Origin: Apoda limacodes
Taxonomy: Eukaryota > Arthropoda > Insecta > Lepidoptera > Limacodidae
Assembly: GCA_946406115.1 (NCBI GenBank)
Contig: OX291545.1
Location: forward strand, 9,314,001-9,378,000
Length of the DNA: 64,000 nt
Direction of reading: 5' to 3'
Part shown: positions 63,961 through 64,000 of the stretch, in pieces
Numbering within the stretch: the stretch's first letter is position 1
Layout of the letters: the number at the start of each line of letters is the position of its first letter
The notes under the pieces: generated by a model
Told to the model about the DNA's origin: nothing
Seen by the model: only the letters and a program-made list of their open reading frames with translations
The model's database searches: none
Program-made: the position numbers and the translations under genes

Positions 63961-64000
63961 CATAAAATTGAGGCTTTCCAAGTAGGTATCAAAATAAAAA

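Larger units (their letters stand above)
51352..64000 (+). other. Long first coding intron of the CRAL-TRIO gene (to window end)
   Basis: Begins GTGAGT. No plus-strand exon continuing the lipid-carrier frame was seen before 64000. Filled by a MITE (51757), repeat G copies (52860, 56168), a LINE tail (53885), R4 (55640), repeat H (57717), SINE (59190), repeat P (59570, 61780), a 29-bp tandem array (60448), a MITE (61555) and the duplicated block (63670). 53960-55630, 58030-59180 and 61840-63660 show nothing else I can name. That the gene continues past the window is an inference. Confidence 0.6.

Noticed and set aside
51352..64000. Further exons of the CRAL-TRIO gene
   Set aside because: No frame with the Sec14-like core or a continuation of SALAL was found at plausible acceptors; the open frames here fall in repeats.
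1..64000. A new multi-gene biological system
   Set aside because: Only two unrelated host genes and transposon remnants are visible; nothing indicates a functional gene cluster.

Overview
The window looks like nuclear DNA of a moth or butterfly (Lepidoptera). It is AT-rich and intron-rich, with short exons, GT-AG introns, poly-A-tailed LINEs, tRNA-like SINEs, many small inverted-repeat elements and the dispersed repeats typical of lepidopteran genomes. There is no bacterial or organellar gene structure. By my reading only two ordinary host genes are present; most of the remaining sequence is mobile-element debris.

1-2.6 kb: a gag-like, transposon-derived coding piece lies on the minus strand (1515-2013) with convincing splice signals around it. 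It is head-to-head with the first host gene, and the space between them holds two ATCGAT (DRE-like) motifs. 2.6-12.9 kb: a complete eight-exon plus-strand gene for the TFIIIC subunit GTF3C5 (TFIIIC63 / yeast Tfc1-type). All splice phases join into one 454-residue frame. Its introns carry a 270-bp MITE, SINE pieces and LINE tails.

13-26 kb: repeats. They include a decayed LINE, a 5'-truncated LINE with a long open reverse-transcriptase frame and a 40-base A tail nested inside a second copy of the 270-bp MITE, a 5S-rRNA-like fragment and a palindromic MITE. 27-30 kb: an element with inverted arms of roughly 280-310 bp, into which a TA-flanked pogo-like element has inserted. That inner element keeps a small open frame with a helix-turn-helix-type N-terminus and a PHD finger. 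32-34 kb: another frameshifted LINE. 36-44 kb: fold-back MITEs, SINEs, a complete miniature LTR element (TRIM) with a tRNA-Trp-type primer site, a nearly perfect 676-bp tandem duplication and a nested repeat. 44-50 kb: more MITEs, including a hAT-type element with a perfect 8-bp target duplication, an internally deleted LINE copy and minisatellites.

51.1-51.35 kb: the first coding exon (76 codons) of a CRAL-TRIO / alpha-tocopherol-transfer-protein-like lipid carrier gene. No later exon was found before the window ends, so 51.35-64 kb is read as its first long intron, full of repeats. Sequence just upstream of this exon recurs at the very end of the window.

The two host genes have no evident functional link: one is a nuclear RNA polymerase III factor, the other a cytosolic lipid carrier. 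No new multi-gene system was found. The most notable items are the nested transposons, the PHD mini-protein element, the gag-like exon opposite GTF3C5, and the duplicated block beside the CRAL-TRIO exon. All coordinates and splice sites were read by eye; no search or alignment program was run.
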